Shown: positions 1 through 11,311 of the stretch, piece by piece
Layout: every line of letters begins with the position of its first letter
Position numbering within the stretch: the stretch's first letter is position 1
DNA from: Neohoeflea coraliihabitans
Lineage (GTDB): Bacteria > Pseudomonadota > Alphaproteobacteria > Rhizobiales > Rhizobiaceae
Length of the DNA stretch: 64,000 nucleotides
NCBI RefSeq assembly: GCF_019334345.1
Contig: NZ_JAHWQX010000001.1
Coordinates: 1,185,001 to 1,249,000, forward strand
Direction: 5' to 3'
The notes under the pieces: generated by a model
The model's input: the letters and a program-made list of their open reading frames with translations, nothing else
Databases searched by the model: none
Told to the model about the DNA's origin: nothing
Position numbers and translations under genes: made by a program

Positions 1-300
1 CAACTTGCCGCGGCCGCACCCGAGGTGACGCGCGAATCGCTGATCGGTCGTTGGTCGGTATCCACCGGCGGCACGAGCTGTGATGTGTTCCTGGCGCTGA
101 CCAAATGGACCGGCGGCTACCGCGCCGCTTCGCGCGGGTGTGCTGGCACGGCCGCCGGCGTGTCCGCCTGGGATGTGCAGGGCAAGCAGGTGATCCTGTC
201 GGACAATTCCGGCAACCAGGTCGCCCGCCTCTATCAATCGGGCAATGAGCGCTACGACGGCACCACCACGTCAGGCCAGTCCATCTCCCTGTCGCGCTAG
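1..300 (+). CDS. Inh/Omp19-type protease-inhibitor domain protein, 5' end missing
   Basis: The reading frame is open from the first base of the window, so only the C-terminal 99 residues are present and the start, probably with a signal peptide or lipobox, lies outside. The visible part looks like the small beta-barrel of the AprI/Inh metalloprotease-inhibitor family: an LIGRW opening strand, two cysteines (SCDVF and RGCAG) that could form the family disulfide, and a final Tyr/Gly strand near RYDGTT. Brucella Omp19 is an outer-membrane lipoprotein with this fold and sits in the same neighbourhood (before the ZapE gene and mdh), so this is probably its counterpart. The family match rests on pattern recognition; the Omp19 identity is inferred from synteny. 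Confidence 0.7.
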   Translation, partial: QLAAAAPEVTRESLIGRWSVSTGGTSCDVFLALTKWTGGYRAASRGCAGTAAGVSAWDVQGKQVILSDNSGNQVARLYQSGNERYDGTTTSGQSISLSR

Positions 301-320
301 GCGAACCGCGCGAGGGCCGT

Positions 321-1481
321 ATGCCTCATCCCAAGCAGGCCGTGATCGGTGCCGCTTACGAGGCCCGGATTAGCGAAGGAGCGATCCGCGATGATGAGGC
401 CCAGCGCGTCATCGTCGCGCGGCTCGACGAGCTGCTGGCGGAGATCTCCACGCATCGCCTGGCGTCAAAGAAAAGCGCGCTCGGCTGGCTGTTTGCCCGC
501 CGTGACCGCAAGCCGGCGCCGCGCGGGCTCTATATTCATGGCGCCGTTGGCCGCGGCAAGACGATGCTGATGGATCTGTTTTTCATTCATCTGCAGAGCC
601 GCCGCAAGCGCCGTGCGCATTTCAATGATTTCATGGCCGATGTGCACGAACGCATCCACGCCCATCGCCAGATGCTCGAACGTGGCGAGACCCGTGAAAC
701 AGATCCGGTACCGCCTGTCGCCGCCGCGCTTTATGAAGAGGCGCGCATTCTCTGCTTCGACGAATTCTCCGTCACCGACATCACTGATGCCATGCTGCTC
801 TCGCGCCTGTTCGAGCAGCTGTTCGCACGCGGCTGTATTCTTGTAGCCACCTCCAATGTCGCCCCTGACGACCTCTACCGCGATGGTCTCAACCGTCAGC
901 TGTTTCTGCCCTTCATCGATCTTCTCAAAGCCAATTGCGACATTCTCGGTCTTGACGCCCCCACCGATTACCGCCTGGAAGACACGGCGCGCCTGCCCGT
1001 CTTTCATCGTGCCGACCAGCCCGGTGGCGCTGCCGAGATGGACACGTGCTGGCAAAAGATCGTCGCCGGGCGCCCGGTGGCGCCGGACAGCATTGCGCGC
1101 AAGGGCCGCTCCCTCGTCATCCCGTCCGCCGTCGATGATGCCGCGCGTTTGGGTTTTGCCGATCTTTGTGAGAAGCCGCTTGGCGCCGCAGACTACATGG
1201 CGATTGCCGAGCGCTATCCGACCCTGTTCATCGATGATATTCCTGTTTTGGCGCGCGACCAGCGCAATGCCGCCAAACGTTTCATCACCCTCATCGACGT
1301 GCTTTATGACCAGGGCACGCGACTGTTCTTCTCCACCCATGCCCCGCTGGACGAGCTTTATCCCACGGGAACCGGAACCGAAAAATTTGAATTCGAGCGC
1401 ACCATCTCGCGGCTGACAGAGATGCAAAGCGAAACCTATCTGGCGGACAGCCGGGCCGGCAAAGCCGCGGAAGAGGCCTGA
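321..1481 (+). CDS. zapE: cell division protein ZapE (AFG1-family ATPase)
   Basis: A 386-residue P-loop ATPase of the AFG1/ZapE family, which acts near the Z-ring during cell constriction and is related to mitochondrial Lace1/AFG1. The Walker A motif GAVGRGKT is at residues 74-81 and a Walker B motif (ILCFDEF) is near residue 150, followed by the family's ITDAMLL segment and an LVATSN sensor-1 motif. The late segment LFFSTHAPLDELY is also typical. It starts 20 bp after the Inh-type gene and is followed by a 174-bp AT-rich gap before mdh. Length is normal for alphaproteobacterial members. The large open frame on the opposite strand is a codon-bias shadow. Confidence 0.95.
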   Translation: MPHPKQAVIGAAYEARISEGAIRDDEAQRVIVARLDELLAEISTHRLASKKSALGWLFARRDRKPAPRGLYIHGAVGRGKTMLMDLFFIHLQSRRKRRAHFNDFMADVHERIHAHRQMLERGETRETDPVPPVAAALYEEARILCFDEFSVTDITDAMLLSRLFEQLFARGCILVATSNVAPDDLYRDGLNRQLFLPFIDLLKANCDILGLDAPTDYRLEDTARLPVFHRADQPGGAAEMDTCWQKIVAGRPVAPDSIARKGRSLVIPSAVDDAARLGFADLCEKPLGAADYMAIAERYPTLFIDDIPVLARDQRNAAKRFITLIDVLYDQGTRLFFSTHAPLDELYPTGTGTEKFEFERTISRLTEMQSETYLADSRAGKAAEEA

Positions 1482-2618
<1,137 letters not shown>

Positions 2619-2690
2619 GCCCGCGGCACCCTCGGTGCGGCCGTTTTCAACGGCAGCGCGCAGGTTGCGCATCATGAAAGGGAAACATTC

Positions 2691-3884
2691 ATGAACATTC
2701 ACGAATATCAGGCCAAGGCTCTGCTCAAGGAGTTCGGCGCGCCGGTCGCCAGCGGCGTGCCGGTTTTCGAGGCGAGCGAGGCGCGCGCTGCGGCCGAAGC
2801 TCTGCCCGGCCCGCTCTATGTGGTCAAGAGCCAAATCCATGCCGGTGGTCGCGGCAAGGGCAAGTTCAAGGAACTTGGCCCCGACTCCAAGGGCGGCGTT
2901 CGCCTAGCCCGCTCGATCGACGAGGTTGTCGCCTTCTCCGAGGAAATGCTCGGCAACACTCTGGTCACCAAACAGACCGGAGATGCCGGCAAGCAGGTCA
3001 ACCGTCTGTACATCGAGGACGGCGCCGACATCGACCGTGAGCTTTATCTTTCCATCCTTGTCGACCGCACCACGGGCCGCAACGCCTTCGTCGTTTCCAC
3101 CGAGGGTGGCATGGACATCGAAGCCGTGGCCGAGGAAACCCCCGAGAAGATCCTCACCCTGCCGATCGACCCGGCTGCCGGAGTGACCGAAGCCGATTGC
3201 ACCCGGCTGTGTGATGCCCTCGCCTTGGACGGCGATGCCCGCCAGGATGGCATGCAGCTCTTCCCGATCCTTTACAAGGCCTATGTCGAGACGGATATGA
3301 GCCTGCTCGAGGTCAACCCGCTGATCGTCATGACCGACGGCCATTTGCGCGTCCTTGATGCCAAGGTGTCCTTCGACGGCAACGCGCTGTTCCGGCACGA
3401 CGACATTCTCGCCCTGCGCGACGAGACCGAAGAAGACGCCAAGGAAATCGAGGCGTCGAAACACGATCTCGCCTATGTCGCGCTCGACGGCACCATCGGC
3501 TGCATGGTCAACGGCGCCGGTCTCGCAATGGCGACCATGGACATCATCAAGCTGTACGGCGAAGAGCCGGCCAACTTCCTCGATGTCGGCGGTGGCGCCT
3601 CCAAGGAAAAGGTCACCGCGGCCTTCAAGATCATCACTGCCGATCCGAACGTCAAAGGCATTCTGGTCAACATCTTCGGTGGCATCATGCGCTGCGACGT
3701 CATTGCCGAGGGCGTCATCGCCGCGGTCAAGGAAGTCGGGCTCAAAGTGCCGCTGGTTGTCCGTCTCGAAGGCACCAATGTGGAACTGGGCAAGAAACTG
3801 ATCAACGAAAGCGGTCTGAACGTCATCGCCGCCGATGATCTCGACGATGCGGCACAGAAGATCGTCAACGCGGTGAAGGGCTGA
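2691..3884 (+). CDS. sucC: succinyl-CoA synthetase beta subunit (ADP-forming)
   Basis: Subunit of the enzyme that converts succinyl-CoA to succinate with nucleoside-triphosphate formation. The 397-residue protein opens with the family signature [16 protein letters not shown], contains the ATP-grasp fold with the [11 protein letters not shown] lysine/glycine loop around residue 45-55, and ends with the CoA-ligase domain carrying the conserved [15 protein letters not shown] segment near residue 325-340. Length is exactly typical. It lies 72 bp after mdh and 10 bp before sucD, with which it forms the heterotetramer. Confidence 0.98.
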   Translation: MNIHEYQAKALLKEFGAPVASGVPVFEASEARAAAEALPGPLYVVKSQIHAGGRGKGKFKELGPDSKGGVRLARSIDEVVAFSEEMLGNTLVTKQTGDAGKQVNRLYIEDGADIDRELYLSILVDRTTGRNAFVVSTEGGMDIEAVAEETPEKILTLPIDPAAGVTEADCTRLCDALALDGDARQDGMQLFPILYKAYVETDMSLLEVNPLIVMTDGHLRVLDAKVSFDGNALFRHDDILALRDETEEDAKEIEASKHDLAYVALDGTIGCMVNGAGLAMATMDIIKLYGEEPANFLDVGGGASKEKVTAAFKIITADPNVKGILVNIFGGIMRCDVIAEGVIAAVKEVGLKVPLVVRLEGTNVELGKKLINESGLNVIAADDLDDAAQKIVNAVKG

Positions 3885-3894
3885 AGGTTGGATT

Positions 3895-4797
3895 ATGAGC
3901 ATTCTCATTGACAAGAACACCAAGGTCCTCGTCCAGGGACTGACCGGCAAGACCGGCACCTTTCACACCGAGCAGGCGCTCGCCTATCATGGCACGCAGA
4001 TGGTCGGCGGCATCCACCCGAAAAAGGGCGGCTCGACGTGGGAAGGATCGAACGGTGACAAGCTGCCGATCTTTGCCACCGTGCAGGAAGGCAAGAACGA
4101 GACTGGCGCCAATGCCTCCGTCATCTACGTCCCGCCGGCTGGTGCCGCCGCCGCCATCATCGAGGCGATCGATGCCGAAATCCCGTTGATCGTCTGCATC
4201 ACCGAAGGCATCCCGGTGCAGGACATGGTCAAGGTCAAGGGTCGGCTGGACGCCTCCGGTTCGCGCCTCATCGGTCCCAACTGCCCGGGCGTGCTGACGC
4301 CGGATGAGTGCAAGATCGGCATCATGCCCGGTTCGATCTTCAAGAAGGGGTCGGTCGGAATTCTCTCGCGTTCCGGCACGCTCACCTACGAAGCCGTGTT
4401 CCAGACCACCAATGAAGGCCTCGGCCAGTCGACCGCTGTCGGTATCGGCGGCGATCCTGTCAAGGGCACCGAATTCATCGACATGCTCGACCTCTTCCTC
4501 GACGATCCGGAGACCGAATCGATCATCATGATCGGCGAGATTGGCGGTTCGGCCGAGGAAGAAGCCGCCGAGTGGCTGCGCGAGCAAGCCGCCAAGGGTC
4601 GCAAGAAGCCGATGGCCGGTTTCATCGCCGGGCGCACGGCCCCTCCCGGGCGCACCATGGGCCATGCCGGGGCGGTCATTTCCGGCGGCAAGGGTGGCGC
4701 CGAGGACAAGATTGCCGCCATGGAAGCGGCTGGCATCACCGTTTCGCCCTCACCGGCGCGTCTGGGCAAGACGCTGGTCGAGGTTTTGAAGGGCTAG
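3895..4797 (+). CDS. sucD: succinyl-CoA synthetase alpha subunit
   Basis: CoA-binding and phosphohistidine-carrying subunit of succinyl-CoA synthetase; 300 residues, the usual length. The N-terminal Rossmann CoA domain has the [12 protein letters not shown] segment (residues 13-24), followed by [17 protein letters not shown] and [12 protein letters not shown]. The active-site histidine that is phosphorylated is in the [10 protein letters not shown] motif (His257). It follows sucC by 10 bp, which implies coupled expression. The 199-bp gap to sucA carries a strong hairpin, listed separately. Confidence 0.98.
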   Translation: MSILIDKNTKVLVQGLTGKTGTFHTEQALAYHGTQMVGGIHPKKGGSTWEGSNGDKLPIFATVQEGKNETGANASVIYVPPAGAAAAIIEAIDAEIPLIVCITEGIPVQDMVKVKGRLDASGSRLIGPNCPGVLTPDECKIGIMPGSIFKKGSVGILSRSGTLTYEAVFQTTNEGLGQSTAVGIGGDPVKGTEFIDMLDLFLDDPETESIIMIGEIGGSAEEEAAEWLREQAAKGRKKPMAGFIAGRTAPPGRTMGHAGAVISGGKGGAEDKIAAMEAAGITVSPSPARLGKTLVEVLKG

Positions 4798-4855
4798 GCG
4801 GCAAACGCCGTGGCAGACGCCCTTGGCCGCCCGTCAGCGGGCGCGCCATCGAGAT

Positions 4856-4886
4856 GCCGGCACCGGGCTCAAGGGCCCGCGCCGGC
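4856..4886 (+). other. GC-rich imperfect hairpin in the sucD-sucA spacer
   Basis: GCCGGC at 4856-4861 can pair with GCCGGC at 4881-4886, and inside it CGGGC (4864-4868) pairs with GCCCG (4875-4879) around a six-base loop. No T-run follows, so it does not look like a classical intrinsic terminator. In an mRNA running from sucCD into sucAB it could act as a stability or processing element that tunes the E1o/E2o level. A role is inferred only from position and pairing. Confidence 0.35.
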
Positions 4887-4996
4887 GAAATGCCTTACCG
4901 GATCCGGGTCACCCGATCCTGAATGGTGTCAGCCGCATGCGGCCCTGCCCGCCGGTGCGCGCACCGAACTGAGGACGACAACCCGAGGCTGATCTG

Positions 4997-7894
4997 ATGG
5001 ATCAAGACTTTGACGACTCCCGCCCCGATCTCTCGGCCCTTTCAGGCGATGCGGCGGCCTATCTTGAAATGCTCTCCGGCGAACAGACCCCGGGACCGTC
5101 CTGGGAGCGGGACAACTGGCCGATCGCCGAAGGCGGCGAACTGGTCGCCGCGCTCGATGGCAATTGGGGTGAAGTCGAAAGCCACATTGCCGGCAAGCTG
5201 AAGGGCAAAGCCGCCGCCGCCGGCAAGCCGTCTTCGACCGAGGACATTCAGCTCGCCACCCGCGATTCGGTGCGCGCCATCATGATGATCCGCGCCTATC
5301 GCATGCGCGGTCATCTGCACGCCCAACTCGACCCGCTCAACCTGCACCAGCCGGTCGACGACTACAATGAGCTCTCGCCCGAAGCCTACGGCTTCACCGA
5401 GGCGGATTACGATCGCAAGATCTTCATCGACAATGTGCTCGGGCTGGAATCGGCCACGATCCGGGAAATGCTCGATATCCTCAAGCGCACCTATTGCTCG
5501 ACGCTCGGCTTCGAGTTCATGCACATCTCCAATCCGGAAGAAAAGTCCTGGCTGCAGGAGCGCATCGAAGGCCCCGACAAGGGGGTCGACTTCACCGACA
5601 TGGGCAAGAAGGCGATCCTCCAGAAGCTGATCGAGGCAGAGGGCTTCGAACAGTTCATCGATGTCAAATACAAGGGCACCAAGCGTTTCGGACTTGATGG
5701 TGGCGAGGCCTTGATCCCGGCGCTCGAGCAAATCATCAAGCGCGGCGGCAATATGGGGCTGAAGGAAATTGTCTTCGGCATGGCGCATCGTGGCCGCCTC
5801 AATGTCCTGACCCAGGTGATGGGCAAGCCGCATCGCGCCGTCTTTCACGAATTCAAGGGCGGCTCCTTCACACCGGACGATGTCGAGGGATCAGGCGACG
5901 TCAAATATCATCTCGGCGCGTCCTCGGATCGCGAATTTGATTCCAACACCGTCCACCTGTCGCTGACAGCCAACCCCTCTCACCTCGAAATCGTCAACCC
6001 GGTGGTGATGGGCAAGGCCCGCGCCAAGCAGGATCTGCTCGCCACCGAACGCGAAGGCGACATCATTCCGCTGCGCGAGCGTGTCAAGGTAATGCCGCTC
6101 CTGCTGCATGGGGATGCAGCCTTTGCCGGCCAAGGCGTCGTTGCGGAGATTCTCGGCCTGTCGGGCCTGCGCGGCCACCGGGTGGCTGGCACCGTGCATT
6201 TCATCATCAACAACCAGATCGGATTTACCACCAATCCGGCCTTCTCGCGGTCGTCGCCCTATCCGTCCGACGTTGCCAAGATGATCGAAGCCCCGATCTT
6301 CCACGTCAATGGGGATGATCCCGAAGCGGTCGTCTACGCGGCAAAGGTGGCCACCGAATTCCGGATGAAGTTCCACAAGCCGGTGGTCGTCGATCTGTTC
6401 TGCTATCGCCGCTTCGGCCACAATGAGGGCGACGAGCCGTCCTTCACCCAGCCGAAGATGTACAAGAAGATCCGGGCCCACGAGACTGTCGTGACGCTCT
6501 ATGCCCGACGTCTTATCGAACAGGGTGTCCTCACCGAGGGCGAGTTCGAAAAGATGAAGGCCGACTGGCGCGCGCATCTGGAGAGCGAGTTCGACATCGG
6601 CCAGTCCTACAAGCCGAACAAGGCCGACTGGCTTGACGGCGAGTGGTCCGGTCTGCGCACGGCTGACAATCAGGACGAGCAGCGCCGCGGCAAGACCGCC
6701 GTTCCGATCAAGACCCTGCGCGAAATTGGCCAAAAGCTCTCGCAGGTCCCGGAAGGCTTCAAGGCCCACCGCACCATCCAGCGCTTCATGGACAATCGCG
6801 CCAAGATGATCGAGACCGGCGAGGGCATCGACTGGGCGATGGGTGAGGCCCTTGCCTTCGGTTCGCTCTGCGTCGAGGGACTGAAGGTCCGCCTGTCCGG
6901 TCAGGATGTCGAGCGCGGCACGTTCTCGCAACGCCACTCGGTGCTGTACGATCAGGAGAACGAACAGCGCTATATTCCCCTGCAGCATCTTTCTGCCAAT
7001 CAGGCCGATTACGAAGTCATCAACTCGATGCTGTCGGAAGAAGCCGTGCTTGGCTTCGAATATGGCTACTCGCTGGCGCGCCCCAATGCGTTGACGCTGT
7101 GGGAAGCCCAGTTCGGCGATTTCGCCAACGGGGCGCAGGTCATTTTCGACCAGTTCATCTCGTCGGGCGAACGCAAGTGGCTGCGCATGTCGGGCCTCGT
7201 CTGCCTGTTGCCGCACGGCTATGAGGGCCAGGGCCCCGAACATTCATCGGCACGCCTTGAACGTTTTCTGCAGATGTGCGCCGAAGACAACATGCAGGTT
7301 GCCAACTGCACCACCCCGGCCAATTACTTTCACATCCTGCGTCGCCAGATGCGTCGCAACTTCCGTAAACCCTTGATCCTGATGACGCCGAAATCGCTTC
7401 TCAGGCACAAGCGCGCCGTCTCGACGCTCGCCGAAATGTCCGGCGAGAGCTCCTTCCACCGCCTGTTGTGGGACGACGCGGAGATGATCAAGGACGGGCC
7501 GATCAAGCTCGTCAAGGACAACAAGATCCGCCGGGTCGTCATGTGTTCCGGCAAGGTCTATTTCGACCTTCTCGAAGAGCGCGAGAAGCGCGGCATCGAC
7601 GATATCTATCTGTTGCGCCTCGAACAGCTCTATCCATTCCCGGCCAAGGCGCTGATCAACGAATTGTCGCGCTTCCGCAATGCCGAGATGGTCTGGTGTC
7701 AGGAAGAACCCAAGAACATGGGCGCCTGGGCCTTCATAGACCCCTATCTGGAGTGGGTACTCGCGCATATCGATGCGAAATACCAGCGTGTCCGCTATAC
7801 CGGACGGCCAGCCTCCGCCTCCACAGCCACCGGCCTGATGTCCCGCCATCTTGCCCAACTCGAAGCCTTCCTTGAAGATGCGCTGGGCGGCTAG
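4997..7894 (+). CDS. sucA: 2-oxoglutarate dehydrogenase E1 component
   Basis: Thiamine-diphosphate-dependent decarboxylase of the 2-oxoglutarate dehydrogenase complex, feeding succinyl groups to SucB. At 965 residues it is slightly short of the roughly 985-995 common in rhizobia but complete. Features seen: an N-terminal segment with RAYRMRGHL, the TPP-domain motif GMAHRGRLNVL near residue 260, the SGxLRGHRVAGTVH-like and HNEGDEPSFTQP segments in the first half, and the transketolase pyrimidine domain with FGDFANGAQVIFDQF near residue 707. The ATG at 4997 follows a GAGGCTGAT purine stretch. It lies 60 bp before sucB. Confidence 0.97.
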   Translation: MDQDFDDSRPDLSALSGDAAAYLEMLSGEQTPGPSWERDNWPIAEGGELVAALDGNWGEVESHIAGKLKGKAAAAGKPSSTEDIQLATRDSVRAIMMIRAYRMRGHLHAQLDPLNLHQPVDDYNELSPEAYGFTEADYDRKIFIDNVLGLESATIREMLDILKRTYCSTLGFEFMHISNPEEKSWLQERIEGPDKGVDFTDMGKKAILQKLIEAEGFEQFIDVKYKGTKRFGLDGGEALIPALEQIIKRGGNMGLKEIVFGMAHRGRLNVLTQVMGKPHRAVFHEFKGGSFTPDDVEGSGDVKYHLGASSDREFDSNTVHLSLTANPSHLEIVNPVVMGKARAKQDLLATEREGDIIPLRERVKVMPLLLHGDAAFAGQGVVAEILGLSGLRGHRVAGTVHFIINNQIGFTTNPAFSRSSPYPSDVAKMIEAPIFHVNGDDPEAVVYAAKVATEFRMKFHKPVVVDLFCYRRFGHNEGDEPSFTQPKMYKKIRAHETVVTLYARRLIEQGVLTEGEFEKMKADWRAHLESEFDIGQSYKPNKADWLDGEWSGLRTADNQDEQRRGKTAVPIKTLREIGQKLSQVPEGFKAHRTIQRFMDNRAKMIETGEGIDWAMGEALAFGSLCVEGLKVRLSGQDVERGTFSQRHSVLYDQENEQRYIPLQHLSANQADYEVINSMLSEEAVLGFEYGYSLARPNALTLWEAQFGDFANGAQVIFDQFISSGERKWLRMSGLVCLLPHGYEGQGPEHSSARLERFLQMCAEDNMQVANCTTPANYFHILRRQMRRNFRKPLILMTPKSLLRHKRAVSTLAEMSGESSFHRLLWDDAEMIKDGPIKLVKDNKIRRVVMCSGKVYFDLLEEREKRGIDDIYLLRLEQLYPFPAKALINELSRFRNAEMVWCQEEPKNMGAWAFIDPYLEWVLAHIDAKYQRVRYTGRPASASTATGLMSRHLAQLEAFLEDALGG

Positions 7895-7954
7895 GCCGGC
7901 CCCGGCGCCTGCGTGTGCGCACCGACAGGTCTGATTGAAAGAAACGGAAACATC

Positions 7955-9202
7955 ATGGCTACTGAAATCCGCGTCCCCACATTGGGTGAGTCCGTCACCG
8001 AGGCAACGATCGGAACCTGGCTGAAGAAGGTCGGCGACGCAGTGGCCGTCGATGAGCCGATCGTCGAACTGGAAACCGACAAGGTCTCCATCGAGGTGCC
8101 CTCGCCGGTCGCCGGCAAGTTGAGCGAAATCGCTGCCCAGGAAGGCGAGACGGTTGAATTGAATGCGCTGCTTGCCACCGTCGCCGAGGGCGAGGCCGGT
8201 GCCGCAGCATCCGATGACAAGAAAGCGCCGGCAGGGGAAGACGAAAAACCTGCCGCAGCGGAAGGCGGCAAGGACAACAACGAGAAGAGCGGCGCAAGCG
8301 GCACGGACATGCCGGCTGCACCATCCGCCCAGAAGATGATGGCCGAGAACGACATTTCCGCCGACAAGGTCGAGGGGTCCGGCAAGCGCGGCCAGGTGCT
8401 CAAGGGCGACGTCATGTCGGCGATAAACAAGGCGGAAAGCACCTCCCAGTCGGCTCCGACTGCCGCAAAGGCCCCGCGCGCCACACCGCCGGCCGCCGAC
8501 GCCGACCGCGAGGAACGCGTCAGGATGAGCCGCTTGCGGCAGACCATCGCCCGACGCTTGAAGGATGCCCAGAACACCGCGGCCATGTTGACCACCTACA
8601 ACGAGGTCGACATGAGCGCCGTGATGGATTTGCGCAACAAATACAAGGAACTCTTTCTCAAGAAGCACGACGTCAAGCTTGGCTTCATGGGCTTTTTCAC
8701 CAAGGCGGTGACCCACGCCCTGAAGGAGTTGCCGGCAATCAATGCCGAGATTGATGGCACTGATTTCGTCTACAAGAACTTCTGCCACATCGGCGTTGCC
8801 GTCGGGACCGACAAGGGCCTGGTGGTACCGGTGGTGCGCGATGCGGATCAGATGTCGATTGCCGAGATCGAAAAGGAAATCGGTCGGCTCGGCCGGGCAG
8901 CGCGCGACGGCGAACTGTCCATGGCGGACATGCAGGGTGGCACCTTCACCATATCCAACGGCGGTGTGTATGGCTCCCTGATGTCATCCCCGATCCTGAA
9001 TGCGCCGCAGTCGGGCATTCTGGGAATGCACAAGATTCAGGAACGTCCGGTGGCGCTGAACGGACAGGTGGTCATTCGCCCGATGATGTATCTCGCGCTG
9101 TCCTATGACCATCGCATCGTCGACGGCAAGGAAGCCGTCACCTTCCTGGTCCGCGTCAAGGAAAGCCTCGAAGATCCCGAACGTCTGGTGCTTGATCTGT
9201 GA
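7955..9202 (+). CDS. sucB: dihydrolipoyllysine succinyltransferase (E2o)
   Basis: Core E2 enzyme of the 2-oxoglutarate dehydrogenase complex, 415 residues. Domains in order: one lipoyl domain (residues 1-75, lipoyl lysine in ETDKVS), an Ala/Glu/Lys-rich linker, a peripheral-subunit-binding domain around 125-165 (SAQKMMAEN...[11 protein letters not shown]), a second linker, then the catalytic acyltransferase domain ending with the SYDHRIVDG active-site motif (His386, Asp390). The frame stays open upstream, but the ATG at 7955 starts the family sequence [13 protein letters not shown] and follows a purine-rich stretch. The partner lpdA lies downstream, separated by one unknown gene. Confidence 0.97.
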   Translation: MATEIRVPTLGESVTEATIGTWLKKVGDAVAVDEPIVELETDKVSIEVPSPVAGKLSEIAAQEGETVELNALLATVAEGEAGAAASDDKKAPAGEDEKPAAAEGGKDNNEKSGASGTDMPAAPSAQKMMAENDISADKVEGSGKRGQVLKGDVMSAINKAESTSQSAPTAAKAPRATPPAADADREERVRMSRLRQTIARRLKDAQNTAAMLTTYNEVDMSAVMDLRNKYKELFLKKHDVKLGFMGFFTKAVTHALKELPAINAEIDGTDFVYKNFCHIGVAVGTDKGLVVPVVRDADQMSIAEIEKEIGRLGRAARDGELSMADMQGGTFTISNGGVYGSLMSSPILNAPQSGILGMHKIQERPVALNGQVVIRPMMYLALSYDHRIVDGKEAVTFLVRVKESLEDPERLVLDL

Positions 9203-9259
9203 GCCCGCTGACGTCGGCCGCACACTGCAGGTAGCAGCGAGCGTTGCAAGGAGGGAGTG

Positions 9260-9793
9260 ATGGCGATGCATGCATATCCGAGCGCACGAGATGGGGCGGT
9301 GACGCGCCGGGTTATCCGCCGCACCTCGGCCATGCTGCTTGCGGGGCTCCTCGCGGCCGGAGTTCCCCTGAGTGCTGTCAGTGCGGCTTGCCCGCAGGCG
9401 CTTGCTGTCTACGAGGGCGAAAGTGGAACCGGCGGGCTGACTTTCATTGGCAGTTCCCACGAACTGGACCTGCAGATTGGTCAGTCTGCACCGGTCCGCG
9501 CCTATCTCACGCCAGGCCATCGCGCTGACAGGACAGAAATGACCGTGCCGATCGATTGCCCGGAAGGCGATGTCACCGGCGAGGAGCTGGCGGCCTGCCT
9601 TGCCTATCAGAGCACGATCTATGCGCTGAATTCCGCAGGCGAGATCTCGTCTGTGCCTGACGCTCAGTCCGATGCCGCAACGACCATCTTGCTGCCGGAC
9701 CTCGCCAACCTGCTTGCCGGCCATCCCTATTTCGCAGCTGAAAGCGCGAGCGATATCCCGGACGTTTTTCGCCTCGCCGGATGTCAGGAATGA
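9260..9793 (+). CDS. secreted protein of unknown function
   Basis: I do not recognise this family. The roughly 177-residue product has a clear Sec signal peptide: Arg-rich start (TRRVIRR), hydrophobic core (SAMLLAGLLAAGVPLSAV) and likely cleavage after VSA-A near residue 41. The mature part is about 135 residues and has four cysteines (ACPQ, DCPEG, ACLAY, GCQE) that may form two disulfides, consistent with a periplasmic domain. A very strong AAGGAGGG site at 9248-9255 favours the ATG at 9260 (spacing 5); GTG 9257 and ATG 9266 are alternatives. It sits between sucB and lpdA, 57 bp after sucB and 111 bp before lpdA, so it may be co-transcribed with a cytoplasmic complex although it is exported. 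Confidence 0.75.
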   Translation: MAMHAYPSARDGAVTRRVIRRTSAMLLAGLLAAGVPLSAVSAACPQALAVYEGESGTGGLTFIGSSHELDLQIGQSAPVRAYLTPGHRADRTEMTVPIDCPEGDVTGEELAACLAYQSTIYALNSAGEISSVPDAQSDAATTILLPDLANLLAGHPYFAAESASDIPDVFRLAGCQE

Positions 9794-9904
9794 GGCCCGA
9801 GCCGAAACCGGAACAAAGCGGCGTTAAGGTTGCCAGCGCCAAAGCTGCGACGATGCCAAACAGCGTGATCCAACGAGGTCATGCGTCGATGAAAGGAAGA
9901 CATT

Positions 9905-11311
9905 ATGGCCTATGACCTCATCGTGATCGGATCAGGACCGGGTGGCTATGTCTGCGCCATCAAGGCGGCACAGCTCGGTCTCAAGGTGGCGGTGATCGAA
10001 AAGCGCGACACCTATGGCGGCACCTGCCTGAACATCGGTTGCATTCCGTCCAAGGCGCTGCTGCATGCCTCCGAGAAGTTCGAGGAAGCCGGGCATACGC
10101 TCGCCAGCCTGGGCGTCAAGGTCGGCACGCCGGAACTCGATCTTGCCGCGATGATGGGGCACAAGGACGCCACGGTGAAAGCCAATGTCGACGGCGTCGC
10201 CTTTCTGTTCAAGAAGAACAAGATTGACGGCATCACCGGAACCGGCAAGCTGCTCGGCCAGGGCAAGGTTGAGGTGACCGATTCCGAAGGCAAGACCTCC
10301 GAGATCGAGGGCAAGAACATCGTCATCGCCACCGGATCCGACGTTGCCGGCATTCCGGGCGTCTCGGTGGATATCGACGAGAAAGTGATCATCTCCTCGA
10401 CCGGCGCCATCGCCCTGGACACGGTGCCGAAGAAGATGATCGTCGTCGGGGGCGGTGTCATCGGTCTCGAGCTCGGCTCCGTCTGGGCGCGCCTCGGCTC
10501 TGAAGTGACGGTTGTCGAATATCTTGACACGATCCTCGGCGGCATGGACGCCGACGTTTCCAAGCAGTTCCAACGCATGCTCGCCAAACAGGGCCTTGCC
10601 TTCAAGCTTGGCGCCAAGGTCACCGGCGTCGAGAAAACCGACAAGGGCGCAACCGTCACCTTCGAGAAGGTGAAGGGCGGCGATGCCGAAACGCTCGACG
10701 CCGACATCGTGCTGATCGCCACCGGCCGCAAGCCCTATACGGAAGGGTTGGGGCTGGAAAATGCCGGTGTTGTGCTCGATGAGCGCGGCCGCGTGCGCAC
10801 CGATGGCCACTACCAGACGAGCGTGTCCGGCGTATATGCGATCGGCGATGTCATTGCCGGGCCGATGCTGGCGCACAAGGCCGAGGACGAGGGGGTCGCT
10901 GTCGCCGAAATTCTCGCCGGGCAGGCTGGCCACGTCAATTACGGGGTCATCCCCTCGGTCGTCTACACGAGCCCCGAGGTTGCCTCCGTCGGTCGCACCG
11001 AAGAAGAGTTGAAAGCCGACGGCGTCAAATACAAGACCGGCAAATTCGCGTTCAGCGCCAACGGACGCGCGCGCGCCATGCTCGCCACCGACGGTTTCGT
11101 CAAGTTTCTCGCCGATGCGGAAACCGACCGCGTTCTGGGCTGTCACATCGTCGGCCACGGCGCTGGCGAAATGATCCACGAAGCCGCGGTTCTTATGGAA
11201 TTCGGCGGCTCGTCCGAAGATCTCGGACGGACCTGTCATGCGCATCCGACCATGAGCGAGGCGGTGCGCGAAGCCGCGCTCGCCACGTTCGCCAAGCCGC
11301 TGCACAGCTAG
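9905..11311 (+). CDS. lpdA: dihydrolipoamide dehydrogenase (E3)
   Basis: FAD enzyme that reoxidises dihydrolipoyl groups for the 2-oxoglutarate dehydrogenase complex and possibly other 2-oxoacid complexes. The 468-residue protein has the FAD GxGxxG motif at residues 9-14, the redox-active disulfide Cys41/Cys46 (TCLNIGC), an NAD-binding VVGGGVIGLELG motif near residue 180-191, the second FAD motif GVYAIGDVIAGPMLAHKAE, and the C-terminal His447/Glu452 pair (HAHPTMSEA) of the partner active site. It is preceded by a GAAAGGAAG ribosome-binding region and ends the TCA-complex block. Confidence 0.97.
   Translation: MAYDLIVIGSGPGGYVCAIKAAQLGLKVAVIEKRDTYGGTCLNIGCIPSKALLHASEKFEEAGHTLASLGVKVGTPELDLAAMMGHKDATVKANVDGVAFLFKKNKIDGITGTGKLLGQGKVEVTDSEGKTSEIEGKNIVIATGSDVAGIPGVSVDIDEKVIISSTGAIALDTVPKKMIVVGGGVIGLELGSVWARLGSEVTVVEYLDTILGGMDADVSKQFQRMLAKQGLAFKLGAKVTGVEKTDKGATVTFEKVKGGDAETLDADIVLIATGRKPYTEGLGLENAGVVLDERGRVRTDGHYQTSVSGVYAIGDVIAGPMLAHKAEDEGVAVAEILAGQAGHVNYGVIPSVVYTSPEVASVGRTEEELKADGVKYKTGKFAFSANGRARAMLATDGFVKFLADAETDRVLGCHIVGHGAGEMIHEAAVLMEFGGSSEDLGRTCHAHPTMSEAVREAALATFAKPLHS

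Noticed and set aside
465-1427. 320-codon open frame opposite zapE
   Set aside because: Long antisense frames are common in GC-rich coding DNA; no ribosome-binding site or recognisable domain, and zapE is certain.
5891-7243. 450-codon antisense frame within sucA
   Set aside because: Composition shadow of the sucA reading frame, with low-quality His/Arg/Gly-rich translation and no domain.
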